Below are positions 1 to 7,946 of a DNA stretch of 38,598 nucleotides, one piece after another. The stretch covers positions 1-38,598 of the forward strand of contig NZ_JACHBW010000035.1 in the NCBI RefSeq assembly GCF_014200455.1, in the 5' to 3' direction. The notes beneath the pieces were generated by a model. It had not been told where the DNA came from. It saw only the letters and a program-made list of their open reading frames with translations, and made no database searches. The translations under genes and the position numbers were made by a program. Origin of the DNA: Paraburkholderia bannensis. Lineage in GTDB: Bacteria; Pseudomonadota; Gammaproteobacteria; Burkholderiales; Burkholderiaceae. Position 1 is the first letter of the stretch; each line of letters starts with the position of its first letter.

Positions 1-95
1 CAGAACGAGCGGATCTCGCGCTTCGCCTGATAGCGCGAACCCGCGCCGCCGTCAAAGCCGTCATAGGACGGGGCCTGCAAAAACAGCGTTTTCAT
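1..95 (-). CDS. hpnJ: Hopanoid biosynthesis radical SAM protein HpnJ (N-terminal fragment)
   Basis: Only the first 31 codons lie in the window; the gene runs off the left edge. The start reads MKTLFLQAPSYDGFDGG followed by GSRYQAKREIRSFW, which I recognise as the conserved N-terminus of HpnJ. In the family this B12/radical-SAM enzyme rearranges the glucosaminyl group of bacteriohopanetetrol into the cyclitol ether head group, after HpnI adds GlcNAc and HpnK deacetylates it. It lies on the same strand directly downstream of hpnI, which supports the call. A GGAG sits about 10 nt before the ATG. The radical-SAM cysteine motif is outside the window, so catalytic integrity cannot be judged. Confidence 0.85.
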   Translation of the reverse strand, partial: MKTLFLQAPSYDGFDGGAGSRYQAKREIRSF

Positions 96-130
96 GAGAG
101 GAGTGCTCCGGCTAACCTTGAATATGGGGG

Positions 131-210
131 GCAATCAATGCGCACGAATGCGCACGAATGCGCAAGCAATGCCAATCGATGCCAATCATTGCCAATCAAT
201 GCAATCGCGC
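131..210. repeat. Degenerate 10-bp tandem repeat array between hpnI and hpnJ
   Basis: Eight consecutive decamers can be read in register: gcaatcaatg, cgcacgaatg (twice, perfect), cgcaagcaat, gccaatcgat, gccaatcatt, gccaatcaat, gcaatcgcgc. The unit drifts from a CGCACGAATG type to a GCCAATCAAT type, and the period stays at exactly 10 bp. It fills the middle of the 181-bp gap between hpnI and hpnJ. Function unknown. Confidence 0.8.
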
Positions 211-276
211 GCTGCGGCCGGGGCCGGCATGACGCGCGACAAAATGTTATGTACTCGCTACCGAGGTAGCAGTCCT

Positions 277-1593
277 TCAACGGCCATCCGTCATCTCGAC
301 GGCGGCGCGGGCACGGGTTTGCCGTGGCGCGGCGCCGGGCGTGGGCTTGACCGGGCGCTCGCTGCGTTGCTCGACGGCCGGCTGAGCATCGGGATTGGCC
401 ACCGGCACGCGCACCCCGCGCCAGATCACGTGCGAACCGAACGCGGCAGCGAGCCATTGCAGCAAGAGCAGAACGTCGCGCAGCGGCACCAGCGGCAGCT
501 CGCGCAGGAATGCGCCCATACCCGCGCTGCTGCGCGCGTGCAACGCCAATCTGGCGATGATACCGCCAGCCGTGCTGGTGCCCAGCGCGGCCAGCACGGC
601 GCGCGTCGAAGCGCAGACCGGCACGCCGCCGCTGCCGGCGAGCAGCAGCGCATACGCAAGCGCGCCAATCAGCAGCCACGGCGTCGTGAAGGTGATGAAC
701 AACGAGGCGAAGCCCGCCGGATTGACCGAGCGGATGGTGCGCAGCCAGCGCGTTTCGCGCAGCCACAGCGAGCGGAAGTTCGGCTCGATCACGTCGGTGG
801 CGACCAGCACCGGCGCGAGCACCGTTGCCAGACCGTGATCGCGCGCAAAGCGGGCAAGCAGGTAGTCGTCGGCGAGTCCGTCCTTGAGCGCGGCGAAACC
901 GCCGATGCGCTCCAGCGTGCTGCGCGAGAGCGCCAGCGTCGCGCCGAAACCGAACGCGCGCGAGCCGGTCGAGTGCGCGACGCGCACCGAGGGCGCGAAC
1001 CACTCGTTGATAAACAGCGCGCCCACGCGCGGCCAGAAACCGCCGATGCTGCGCGCGCGGTAGAGACAGGTCACCACGCCTACGGCCGGGTCGGCCAGCG
1101 GCGCCGTGACGATCTCTAGGTAATCGGGCTCCACGGCGATATCGCTATCGGCAACGATCAGCACGTCATGGCGCGCATGATCGGCCATGTTAATCAGGTT
1201 GCTGACCTTGAGATTGCTGCCATGCACGCGCGAATCGACCACGAGTTCGATATCGTGACCCGGATACGCAGCCTGCAGACGCTGCACGACAGCGATGGCC
1301 GGGTCCTTCGGCGAGGACACGCCAAAGATCAGTTGATAGCGCGGGTGATGCTGCTCGCAGAAGGTGGCGAGGTTTTCGTAGAGGCGCGGCTCTGCGCCGC
1401 ACAGCGGCTTGAGCACGCTGACCGGCAGCGGCGCGCGCACGCGGGCGAGCCGGGCCGCCTCGCGCACCTGGGCAGCGGAACCAAAACGCGGCATGGTCAG
1501 CGCCGCGCTGATGGCGTAGAAGGTGGCCGCGCCACACAGCGCCGCCAGCAGCCACCAGGCGAACGGCGAAAGGGAATAAAGCGACGTTGTCAT
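277..1593 (-). CDS. hpnI: Hopanoid glycosyltransferase HpnI (GT2 family)
   Basis: Family role: transfers N-acetylglucosamine to bacteriohopanetetrol, the first step in making glucosaminyl and cyclitol-ether hopanoids. The protein is 438 aa. It has an N-terminal membrane segment (about 10-32) and then a GT2 catalytic domain with SVLKPLCGAEPRL (59-71), the metal-binding DSD motif (149-151), an ADDY acidic motif (241-244) and RETRWLR (279-285), the QxxRW-like acceptor motif of processive-type GT2 enzymes. Hydrophobic segments follow from about 295 to 380, so it should be an inner-membrane enzyme with a cytosolic active site. The C-terminal tail is basic and Pro/Ala-rich. The downstream neighbour hpnJ completes the pathway context. 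No clear Shine-Dalgarno precedes the ATG, so the start is the first ATG consistent with the membrane segment. Confidence 0.92.
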   Translation of the reverse strand: MTTSLYSLSPFAWWLLAALCGAATFYAISAALTMPRFGSAAQVREAARLARVRAPLPVSVLKPLCGAEPRLYENLATFCEQHHPRYQLIFGVSSPKDPAIAVVQRLQAAYPGHDIELVVDSRVHGSNLKVSNLINMADHARHDVLIVADSDIAVEPDYLEIVTAPLADPAVGVVTCLYRARSIGGFWPRVGALFINEWFAPSVRVAHSTGSRAFGFGATLALSRSTLERIGGFAALKDGLADDYLLARFARDHGLATVLAPVLVATDVIEPNFRSLWLRETRWLRTIRSVNPAGFASLFITFTTPWLLIGALAYALLLAGSGGVPVCASTRAVLAALGTSTAGGIIARLALHARSSAGMGAFLRELPLVPLRDVLLLLQWLAAAFGSHVIWRGVRVPVANPDAQPAVEQRSERPVKPTPGAAPRQTRARAAVEMTDGR

Positions 1594-2357
1594 GCCGCAG
1601 CGCCCGGTTTGCGCCGCTGCTCCAGGCCGCTCGATGCACGAGGCGCGCGCGGGTTCTCAGGACGCCCTGCAATCCCCGCACCGATATGCGGCGCATCGTG
1701 CGACATATTGGCCAGATTGCGCATTTCGCCTCGGAACATTTGTCCTGACCAGAATTTCATAAAAAAATCAGACGGGTATCGTATCTGCGCCGCATAAACA
1801 CAGCTAGCGAGGCCTTAAATGAGGTCGCATGGCGATTGATGCGGCTCAAATCAAATTGACAGTTTGATTAAGAGAATTCTGAAAATTTGACGGAATTTTC
1901 CTGCTCCCGCCCTGATTCAGCGGAAAATTGTAGCAGCAAGACCCGATGGCCGCCTCCCCACTCCGCACAAAAATGCTTCCCGGAATAGCAATGCTCGAAA
2001 TGATTTCACACCAGCCGCAGTCTGCGTCCAGGATTTTATGAATTGAAAAAAATCAGTAAGCATATCGCAACCAATTTTTAATAATTTTGAATTAAAGCTG
2101 ATGGCCGGTAAATTAAACAAGAATAATTACGATTCAGTCCAGATAATCCATTACGACTCAATCCAGTCTCCACTGCATCTCCATTAACGGAAACCACGCG
2201 CAGGGTGTGGATTCCCGCAGCTCGTCAGCGCGATCCGATGCGCTTTGGCACAATGGCCGCAAGCTTGCGTCTGCCTTGCAGCGGCTTCGCGACGATCGAA
2301 ACGCCGCGAAGCCTGCGCGCAGCGCCCCACCATGACTGAAGCACACCGGAACACCCC
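1594..2357. other. 764-bp intergenic region with an AT-rich core
   Basis: No credible gene. From about 1740 to 2165 the base composition drops sharply below the GC-rich flanks, with A/T runs such as cataaaaaaatcag (about 1759-1772) and taataattttgaatt. It must contain the upstream region of hpnI (minus) and that of the oxidoreductase at 2358 (plus). An imperfect 16-bp direct repeat, TACGATTCAGTCCAGA and TACGACTCAATCCAGT, lies at 2128-2143 and 2152-2167, 24 bp apart. Short frames here have no coding character. Confidence 0.7.
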
Positions 2358-3365
2358 ATGACGCCCCGTCTGCCCCCTTTCTCCGTCCTAGATCTTTCGC
2401 CCGTGGCCGCCGGCTCGAACGCCGGCGCGGCGCTGCGCAACACGCTCGACCTTGCCCAGCATGCCGAGCGCTGGGGCTACCAGCGCTACTGGCTCGCCGA
2501 GCATCACAACATGACCGGCATCGCCAGCGCCGCGACCTCGGTCGTGATCGGCTATGTGGCGGGCGGCACGAAAACGATCCGCGTGGGCTCGGGCGGCATC
2601 ATGCTGCCCAATCACGCGCCGCTTTTGATCGCCGAGCAGTTCGGCACGCTCGAAGCGCTCTATCCGGGCCGCATTGATCTGGGCCTCGGACGCGCGCCCG
2701 GCACCGACCAGACCACGGCGCGCGCGCTGCGCCGCGATCTGCAGGCCAGCGCCGAAGCCTTCCCCGACGACGTCGCGGAACTGCAGCGCCTGTTCGGCAC
2801 GCCGGTCGAGGGCCAACGCGTGCGCGCAGTGCCCGGTGCGGGTCTGAACGTGCCGATCTATATCCTCGGTTCGAGCCTGTTCGGCGCGCAACTGGCCGCG
2901 GCGATGGGTCTGCCCTTCGCCTTTGCCTCGCACTTCGCGCCCGACCATCTGCTCACGGCGCTGCGCGTCTACCGTTCGCAGTTCCGTCCGTCCGCGACGC
3001 TCGCGAAGCCGCACGCGATGGTGGGCGTGAACGTGTTCGCCGCCGCGAGCAACGAGGAAGCGCGTTTTCTCTTCACCTCGCTGCAGCAGCAGTTCGTCAA
3101 CCTGCGGCGCGGCACGCCGGGCCAGTTGCCGCCGCCCGTCGAGCAGATCGCGGCCAACGAGTTCGAGCTTGCGGGCGTCGCGCATGCGCTGGCGTGCTCG
3201 GTGATCGGCGATCGCGAGACCGTGCGCGCTGGCCTCGAATCCGTGCTCGAACAGACCAACGCCGACGAACTGATCGTCACCGCGATGATCCACGACCACG
3301 CGAAGCGCTTGCGATCGTTCGAGATCACCGCAGAGGTGCGCGACGAGATGGCCGCCGCGCGCTAA
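2358..3365 (+). CDS. LLM-class flavin-dependent oxidoreductase (YhbW-like luciferase family)
   Basis: 335 aa with the features of the bacterial luciferase-like monooxygenase superfamily, MsnO8/YhbW branch: N-terminal FSVLDLSPVAAGS, then YWLAEHHN at about 45-52, GSGGIMLPNH near 78-87, and EALYPGRIDLGLGRAPGTD near 102-120. The fold is a TIM barrel using reduced FMN, and the substrate is unknown. It stands alone, transcribed away from hpnI, and ends at a strong bidirectional terminator. The ribosome site is weak (GGAACACCCC before ATG), but the start matches the usual family N-terminus. Confidence 0.88.
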   Translation: MTPRLPPFSVLDLSPVAAGSNAGAALRNTLDLAQHAERWGYQRYWLAEHHNMTGIASAATSVVIGYVAGGTKTIRVGSGGIMLPNHAPLLIAEQFGTLEALYPGRIDLGLGRAPGTDQTTARALRRDLQASAEAFPDDVAELQRLFGTPVEGQRVRAVPGAGLNVPIYILGSSLFGAQLAAAMGLPFAFASHFAPDHLLTALRVYRSQFRPSATLAKPHAMVGVNVFAAASNEEARFLFTSLQQQFVNLRRGTPGQLPPPVEQIAANEFELAGVAHALACSVIGDRETVRAGLESVLEQTNADELIVTAMIHDHAKRLRSFEITAEVRDEMAAAR

Positions 3366-3387
3366 AACGTCGTTCGAAGTTGTAAAA

Positions 3388-3420
3388 AAGCGGGCGCTCC
3401 CTGAACGGATGCGCCCGCTT
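3388..3420. terminator. Bidirectional intrinsic terminator
   Basis: Perfect 10-bp stem AAGCGGGCGC / GCGCCCGCTT with a 13-nt loop. The left arm is preceded by A4 (aaaaaa at 3384-3389 in total) and the right arm ends in TTT, so it can serve both the plus-strand oxidoreductase and the convergent minus-strand hydrolase. Confidence 0.85.
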
Positions 3421-3457
3421 TGCCTTCTGGCTCAGGCAAGCGTCAAGCCAAAGGCGT

Positions 3458-4525
3458 TCAGTGCGTTTGCTGCGGCAACGCCGCCAGGCCCTTGAGCAAG
3501 GCCGCATGAAACGCCTCCGGGTCCTGCATCTGCGGCGCGTGACCGGCATCGGGAAACTCCACCAGCGTGGCATGCGCAATCGCCTTCGCGGCCGCACGCC
3601 CAAGCTCCGGATAGTGGCCGAGCGTGGCGCGCACGTCGGGCGGCGCGGCATCCTTGCCGATCGCGGTCGTATCTTTCTGGCCGATCAGCAGCAGCGTCGG
3701 CATGCTCAACTGGCCGAATTCATAGACCACGGGCTGCGTGTAGATCATGTCGTAGAGCAGCGCCGAATCCCACGCGACCTGCGCCTTTCCAGCACCGCGA
3801 TACATGCCCGCCAGCATTTGCACCCAGGGCTCGTAGCGCGTGCTCCAGGTGCCCGCGTAGTACGTCGTTTGCTCATAGCGGCGGATGCTGTCGGCGCTCG
3901 TCTTCAGTTCGCGCGCATACCAGTCGTCCACCGATAGCGAGGGCACGCCTTTCGCCTTCCAGTCTTCGAGGCCAATGGGGTTCACCAGCACCAGCTGTTC
4001 GGTTTCGCGCGGATACATCAGGCCATAGCGCACCGCGAGCATGCCGCCCGTCGAATGTCCGATGATCGTCGCGCGCTCGACGCCCAGCGAAGCCAGCAGC
4101 GCATGCGTGTTGCGCGCGAGTTGCTGGAACGTGAACTGGTAGGCGGCAGGCTTGCTCGACTTGCAAAAGCCGATCTGGTCGGGGGCAATCACCCGGTAGC
4201 CTGCTGCGGTCAGGCGCGTGATGGTGTCGTCCCAGGTGGCCGCGCAAAAATTCTTGCCATGCAGCAGAACCGCCGTGCGGCCATTGGGTCGCTGCGGCTG
4301 CACGTCCATGTAGGCCATGTGCAGCGTCTGGCCTTGCGAGGTGAAGCTGAAATCGTGCACCGGATGCGGATAGTCGAAACCTTGAAGCTGCGGCCCATAG
4401 GCCGGGCCATCGGCGCTCGGGCCCGGGGCGCCCGTCTGGGCGGCAGGCGCGCCCGCGCACGCAACGAGACTCAATGTGGCGGCGCAGCAGGCGGCGAAAG
4501 AGAACAACTGGCGGATCGGTGGCAT
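3458..4525 (-). CDS. Alpha/beta hydrolase lipoprotein
   Basis: 355 aa. The N-terminus is a lipoprotein signal with lipobox LVAC (Cys23) followed by Ala-Gly, so it is probably anchored in the periplasm. The alpha/beta-hydrolase core shows the oxyanion segment AVLLHGKNF (85-93), a nucleophile elbow GHSTGG with Ser158, a likely acid at Asp285 (IGQKD) and His329 (DAGHAPQ). These complete a Ser-Asp-His triad, so the enzyme looks intact. It resembles the proline iminopeptidase/haloalkane dehalogenase-like group, but the substrate cannot be named. It converges on the LLM oxidoreductase, sharing a terminator, and diverges from glgC. Confidence 0.85.
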   Translation of the reverse strand: MPPIRQLFSFAACCAATLSLVACAGAPAAQTGAPGPSADGPAYGPQLQGFDYPHPVHDFSFTSQGQTLHMAYMDVQPQRPNGRTAVLLHGKNFCAATWDDTITRLTAAGYRVIAPDQIGFCKSSKPAAYQFTFQQLARNTHALLASLGVERATIIGHSTGGMLAVRYGLMYPRETEQLVLVNPIGLEDWKAKGVPSLSVDDWYARELKTSADSIRRYEQTTYYAGTWSTRYEPWVQMLAGMYRGAGKAQVAWDSALLYDMIYTQPVVYEFGQLSMPTLLLIGQKDTTAIGKDAAPPDVRATLGHYPELGRAAAKAIAHATLVEFPDAGHAPQMQDPEAFHAALLKGLAALPQQTH

Positions 4526-4845
4526 GGGCAGTGTCGAAGTTCCGGGGCGCGGCCAGGCGAGCGCCGTATCGGTGCAACGGGCGACTCTCTAACCGCAAGG
4601 GATTCTAGCGGGCATGCGCCTCGCGCGTCGGCGGCGGCTGCATGCCATGCGGCTCGTATCGGGCAAGCCGCTTGCTTGCGCGTTTGCTCGCCTCGCACGC
4701 GCCGCTTCAAGACGACTGCGCGATGCGCGATCGATTCGCGCATCGCCGTTTTCAGTGCTAGAACATTCAAAGCGCGGTCATAAAAACGACGCGGTACGGC
4801 ACTCCGCCAGCTTCACCGGGGGCACATCACAACAAGGAGACGACC
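4526..4845. other. Divergent intergenic region, hydrolase / glgC
   Basis: 320 bp between two divergently transcribed genes, so it must hold both promoters. The one clear structure is the 11-bp dyad at 4720-4746, listed separately. No small gene is apparent, and no convincing sigma-70 hexamer pair could be fixed by eye. Confidence 0.6.
4720..4746. repeat. 11-bp perfect inverted repeat upstream of glgC
   Basis: Arms GCGATGCGCGA (4720-4730) and TCGCGCATCGC (4736-4746) flank TCGAT, so the centre is also nearly palindromic. It is followed by cgttttc. It lies about 100 bp before the glgC start and could be a regulator site or a transcript hairpin. Confidence 0.7.
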
Positions 4846-6117
4846 ATGGAAACTCCGGCAAGCCTCAACGATCTGCAGCGCACCACGCTCGCCATCGTGC
4901 TGGCGGGCGGGCGCGGCACGCGTCTTGGCCCGCTCACCAACAAGCGCGTGAAGCCCGCGGTTCACTTCGGCGGCAAATACCGCATCATCGACTTCGCGCT
5001 GTCGAACTGCCTCAACTCCGGCATTCGGCGCATCGCCGTGGTCACACAGTACAAGGCGCATTCGCTGCTGCGCCATCTGCAGCGCGGCTGGGGTTTCCTG
5101 CGCGGCGAGTTCAACGAATTCCTCGACCTCTGGCCCGCGCAGCAGCGCGTGGAAGGCGCGCACTGGTATCGCGGCACCGCCGACGCCGTGTACCAGAACA
5201 TCGACATCATCCGCTCGATTTCGCCAAAGTACGTGGTGGTGCTGGCCGGCGACCACATCTACAAGATGGACTACACGCGCATGCTGGCGGACCACGCCGC
5301 CAGCGGCGCGGATTGCACGGTGGGCTGCATCGAGGTGCCGCGCATGGAGGCGCGCGCCTTCGGCGTGATGGCGGTGGACGAATCGCGCCGCGTCACCGGC
5401 TTCGTGGAAAAGCCCGACGATCCGCCCGCGATGCCCGGCCACCCCGACATCGCGCTCGCCAGCATGGGCATCTACGTTTTCGATACCGAGTACCTGATCC
5501 ATCTGCTCGAAGACAACATCGTGCGCAGCGGCACCGATCACGACTTCGGCAAGGACATCATTCCGCGCGTGGTCAGCGACGGCCATGCGATCGCGCATCC
5601 GTTCAGCATGTCGTGCGTGTCCTCGGACCCGAGCGCCGAGCCTTACTGGCGCGACGTCGGCACCATCGACGCGTACTGGTCCGCGAATCTCGATCTGGCA
5701 TCGACGATTCCCGCGCTCGACCTCTACGACCGCCACTGGCCGATCTGGACCTATATGGAGCAGTTGCCGCCCGCCAAGTTCGTGCGCGACCTCAACGGTC
5801 TGCAGGGTTCGGGCACCAACCTGATCGTGTGCGGCGGCAGCGTGATCTCGGGTTCGCAGGTTTCGCGCTCGGTGCTCTCGACGAATGTGGTCGTGAAGTC
5901 GTTCTGCAACATTGCCGAGGCAGTCTTGTTGCCGCAGGTGAGCGTGGGCGCGAGCTGCCGCTTGCGCAAGGTGGTGGTGGATCGCGGCTGCGTGATTCCG
6001 GACGGTCTGGTGATCGGCGAAGACCCGGTGCGCGACGGCGAGCGCTTCTATCGCACTGAAAACGGCATCGTGCTGGTCACGCGCGAGGCGCTGGCGAATC
6101 TCGGGCCGAGCGCATGA
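4846..6117 (+). CDS. glgC: Glucose-1-phosphate adenylyltransferase (ADP-glucose pyrophosphorylase)
   Basis: Makes ADP-glucose from glucose-1-phosphate and ATP, the committed step of bacterial glycogen synthesis. 423 aa, the usual GlgC length. The nucleotide-binding signature GGRGTRL is at 21-27, followed by KRVKPAVHFGGKYRIIDF (34-50). WYRGTADAVYQN is at 107-118, LAGDHIYKMDY follows, and the sugar-phosphate site VEKPDD comes later. The C-terminal left-handed beta-helix region (SGSQVSRSVLSTNV and following) is present. A strong ribosome site (AAGGAG, 8 nt spacing) fixes the start. glgA follows 147 bp downstream on the same strand. GlgB, GlgX and GlgP are not in the window. In the family the enzyme is allosterically controlled by glycolytic intermediates. 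Confidence 0.96.
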   Translation: METPASLNDLQRTTLAIVLAGGRGTRLGPLTNKRVKPAVHFGGKYRIIDFALSNCLNSGIRRIAVVTQYKAHSLLRHLQRGWGFLRGEFNEFLDLWPAQQRVEGAHWYRGTADAVYQNIDIIRSISPKYVVVLAGDHIYKMDYTRMLADHAASGADCTVGCIEVPRMEARAFGVMAVDESRRVTGFVEKPDDPPAMPGHPDIALASMGIYVFDTEYLIHLLEDNIVRSGTDHDFGKDIIPRVVSDGHAIAHPFSMSCVSSDPSAEPYWRDVGTIDAYWSANLDLASTIPALDLYDRHWPIWTYMEQLPPAKFVRDLNGLQGSGTNLIVCGGSVISGSQVSRSVLSTNVVVKSFCNIAEAVLLPQVSVGASCRLRKVVVDRGCVIPDGLVIGEDPVRDGERFYRTENGIVLVTREALANLGPSA

Positions 6118-6166
6118 TCGGGTTGATCCACGCGATCCACCCGATCCGCGCATGCCGCTTGCTAAA

Positions 6167-6202
6167 GCTTGCTGAACCCGAGCCGCTTGCTGAACCCGAG
6201 CC
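6167..6202. repeat. 18-bp perfect tandem duplication between glgC and glgA
   Basis: GCTTGCTGAACCCGAGCC occurs twice head to tail (6167-6184 and 6185-6202), and a partial third copy (CGCTTGCTAAA) comes just before. It lies in the glgC-glgA spacer upstream of the glgA ribosome site. Confidence 0.85.
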
Positions 6203-6264
6203 CCCGCGCGAAATCCGCGCGCCACACACTGCGACCGACTGCGCCAAAAGAGGATTCCAGCCCG

Positions 6265-7734
6265 ATGACGATCCGCGTCCTGCATGTAGCCAGCGAACTT
6301 TATCCCCTCCTCAAGACCGGCGGCCTCGCCGATGTGACGGCCGCCCTGCCCGCCGCTCTGATCGAACTGGGCGCCGATGCGCGCGTGCTGCTGCCCGGCT
6401 TCGCGGGCGTGGCGGCGGGGCTGAGCGAATTGCGTCCGATCGCTCGGCTGGAGCGCGGCTTTGGCATCAGCGAAGCCACGCTCGAACTGGGACGCCTGCC
6501 CGGCAACGATCTGCCCGTCTACATGATCCGCGCCGATGCCTTTTACGCGCGCCCCGGCAACCCGTATCTGGACGACGAGCACGTGCCCTACGGCGACAAC
6601 GCCCAGCGCTTCGCTCTGCTCGGCTGGGCGGCGGCGCAGCTTGCCCAGCATCTCGATCCCGACTGGGCCCCGCACATCGTGCACGCGCACGACTGGCACG
6701 CGGGTCTGGCGGGCGCGTATCTGCGCGCGGCGGCGCGCGAACGCGGCGCGGCGAGCGCCCCCCCGGCGCGCAGCGTCTTCACGATCCACAACCTCGCCTA
6801 TCAGGGCATCTTTCCGGCCCAGCAGTTCGGCGAACTCGGCTTGCCGCCAGACTTCTTCGACATGCACGGCGTCGAGTTCTACGGCCAGTTGTCGTTCCTC
6901 AAAGCGGGGCTCTTTTACGCCGACAAGATCACCACCGTCAGCCCGACCTATGCGCGCGAAATCCAGACCGTCGCCCAGGGTGGCGGTCTCGAAGCGCTGC
7001 TCAAGGGTCGCGCGCACGATCTCGTCGGCATTCTCAACGGCGTGGATTACCGCGTGTGGAGCCCGGCAGCCGACGCGGCCATCGCCGCGCGTTATTCGGT
7101 CACGCGCATGAGCGGCAAGCTGCGCTGCAAGGCGGCGCTGCAGCAGCGCTTCAATCTCACGCAGAAACACGACGCGCCCGTATTCGGCGTGGTGAGCCGC
7201 CTGACCGAGCAGAAAGGCCTCGATTTGCTGCTCGCGGCGCTGCCCGACATCGTCTCGCGCGGCGGCCAGCTGGTCGTGCTCGGCACCGGCGACGCGAGTC
7301 TGGAGCAAGGTTTCGCGCGCGCGGCGCGCCAGCATCCCGAAGCCGTGGCGGTCGAACTGGGCTTTGACGAAACGCTCGCGCACGCGATCGTCGCGGGCGC
7401 CGACGTGATGATGGTGCCGTCGCGCTTCGAACCCTGCGGCCTCACGCAGCTCTATGCGCTCGCCTACGGCGCGCTGCCGCTGGTGCATCGGGTGGGCGGC
7501 CTCGCCGATACGGTCACGGACGCCTCGCTTGAAAATCTCGCCGACGGCACCGCCACCGGCTTCGTGTTCGAGCGCTTCGAGCCCGACGCGCTCACGGCCG
7601 CGATCCGCCGCGCTTTCGCCTTGTATGCGCGCAGCCGCGACTGGCGCGAAACGCGCGCGCGCGGCATGCGCGAGGACTTCGGCTGGGCAGCATCGGCGCA
7701 ACGCTACATGGCGCTCTATCGCGAGCTGGTCTGA
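6265..7734 (+). CDS. glgA: Glycogen synthase (ADP-glucose type)
   Basis: GT5 glycosyltransferase that extends alpha-1,4-glucan from ADP-glucose. With the chosen ATG the protein is 489 aa and starts MTIRVLHVASELYPLLKTGGLADV, with the ADP-glucose-binding KTGGL at 17-21. Later motifs are HAHDWHAGL, FTIHNLAYQG, the inter-domain segment with VSRLTEQKG, and the C-terminal catalytic motif SRFEPCGLTQLYALAYG (about 386-402). An upstream in-frame ATG at 6169 would add 32 residues encoded by the tandem repeat. It is rejected because AGAGGA stands at the right distance from 6265 and the family begins there. It probably forms an operon with glgC. Confidence 0.95.
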   Translation: MTIRVLHVASELYPLLKTGGLADVTAALPAALIELGADARVLLPGFAGVAAGLSELRPIARLERGFGISEATLELGRLPGNDLPVYMIRADAFYARPGNPYLDDEHVPYGDNAQRFALLGWAAAQLAQHLDPDWAPHIVHAHDWHAGLAGAYLRAAARERGAASAPPARSVFTIHNLAYQGIFPAQQFGELGLPPDFFDMHGVEFYGQLSFLKAGLFYADKITTVSPTYAREIQTVAQGGGLEALLKGRAHDLVGILNGVDYRVWSPAADAAIAARYSVTRMSGKLRCKAALQQRFNLTQKHDAPVFGVVSRLTEQKGLDLLLAALPDIVSRGGQLVVLGTGDASLEQGFARAARQHPEAVAVELGFDETLAHAIVAGADVMMVPSRFEPCGLTQLYALAYGALPLVHRVGGLADTVTDASLENLADGTATGFVFERFEPDALTAAIRRAFALYARSRDWRETRARGMREDFGWAASAQRYMALYRELV

Positions 7735-7840
7735 GCGCCGCGCCCGTCCCGACCCCGACCCCGGCCCCGTCCACCAGTCCAATGCGCGCAACACTCCGCG
7801 CACGCGCCCATCGACCGGGCGCAACGAATTCGGTTATCGT

Positions 7841-7869
7841 TGCTGCACGCGCACAAACGCCGTGCAGCA
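7841..7869. repeat. 9-bp perfect hairpin in the glgA-pdxY spacer
   Basis: TGCTGCACG (7841-7849) and CGTGCAGCA (7861-7869) enclose an 11-nt loop. There is no T-run on either side, so it is not a classical intrinsic terminator. It could still mark the 3' end of the glg transcript. Confidence 0.5.
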
Positions 7870-7946
7870 GGCGGTATGCGCCTGAGCGCGCCCTCGCCCG
7901 CCGTTGAATCGCGAAACGGCATCATCCCAGGCAGACCGAAACGACC

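Noticed and set aside
131..210. Possible CRISPR array
   Set aside because: The units are 10 bp and contiguous with no unique spacers, and no cas genes are present.
4813..7824. A 1003-codon open frame on the minus strand opposite glgC and glgA
   Set aside because: Its translation is a His/Arg/Ala/Asp/Val-rich sequence without domains, exactly what the antisense of GC3-biased genes gives. glgC and glgA are unmistakable on the plus strand.
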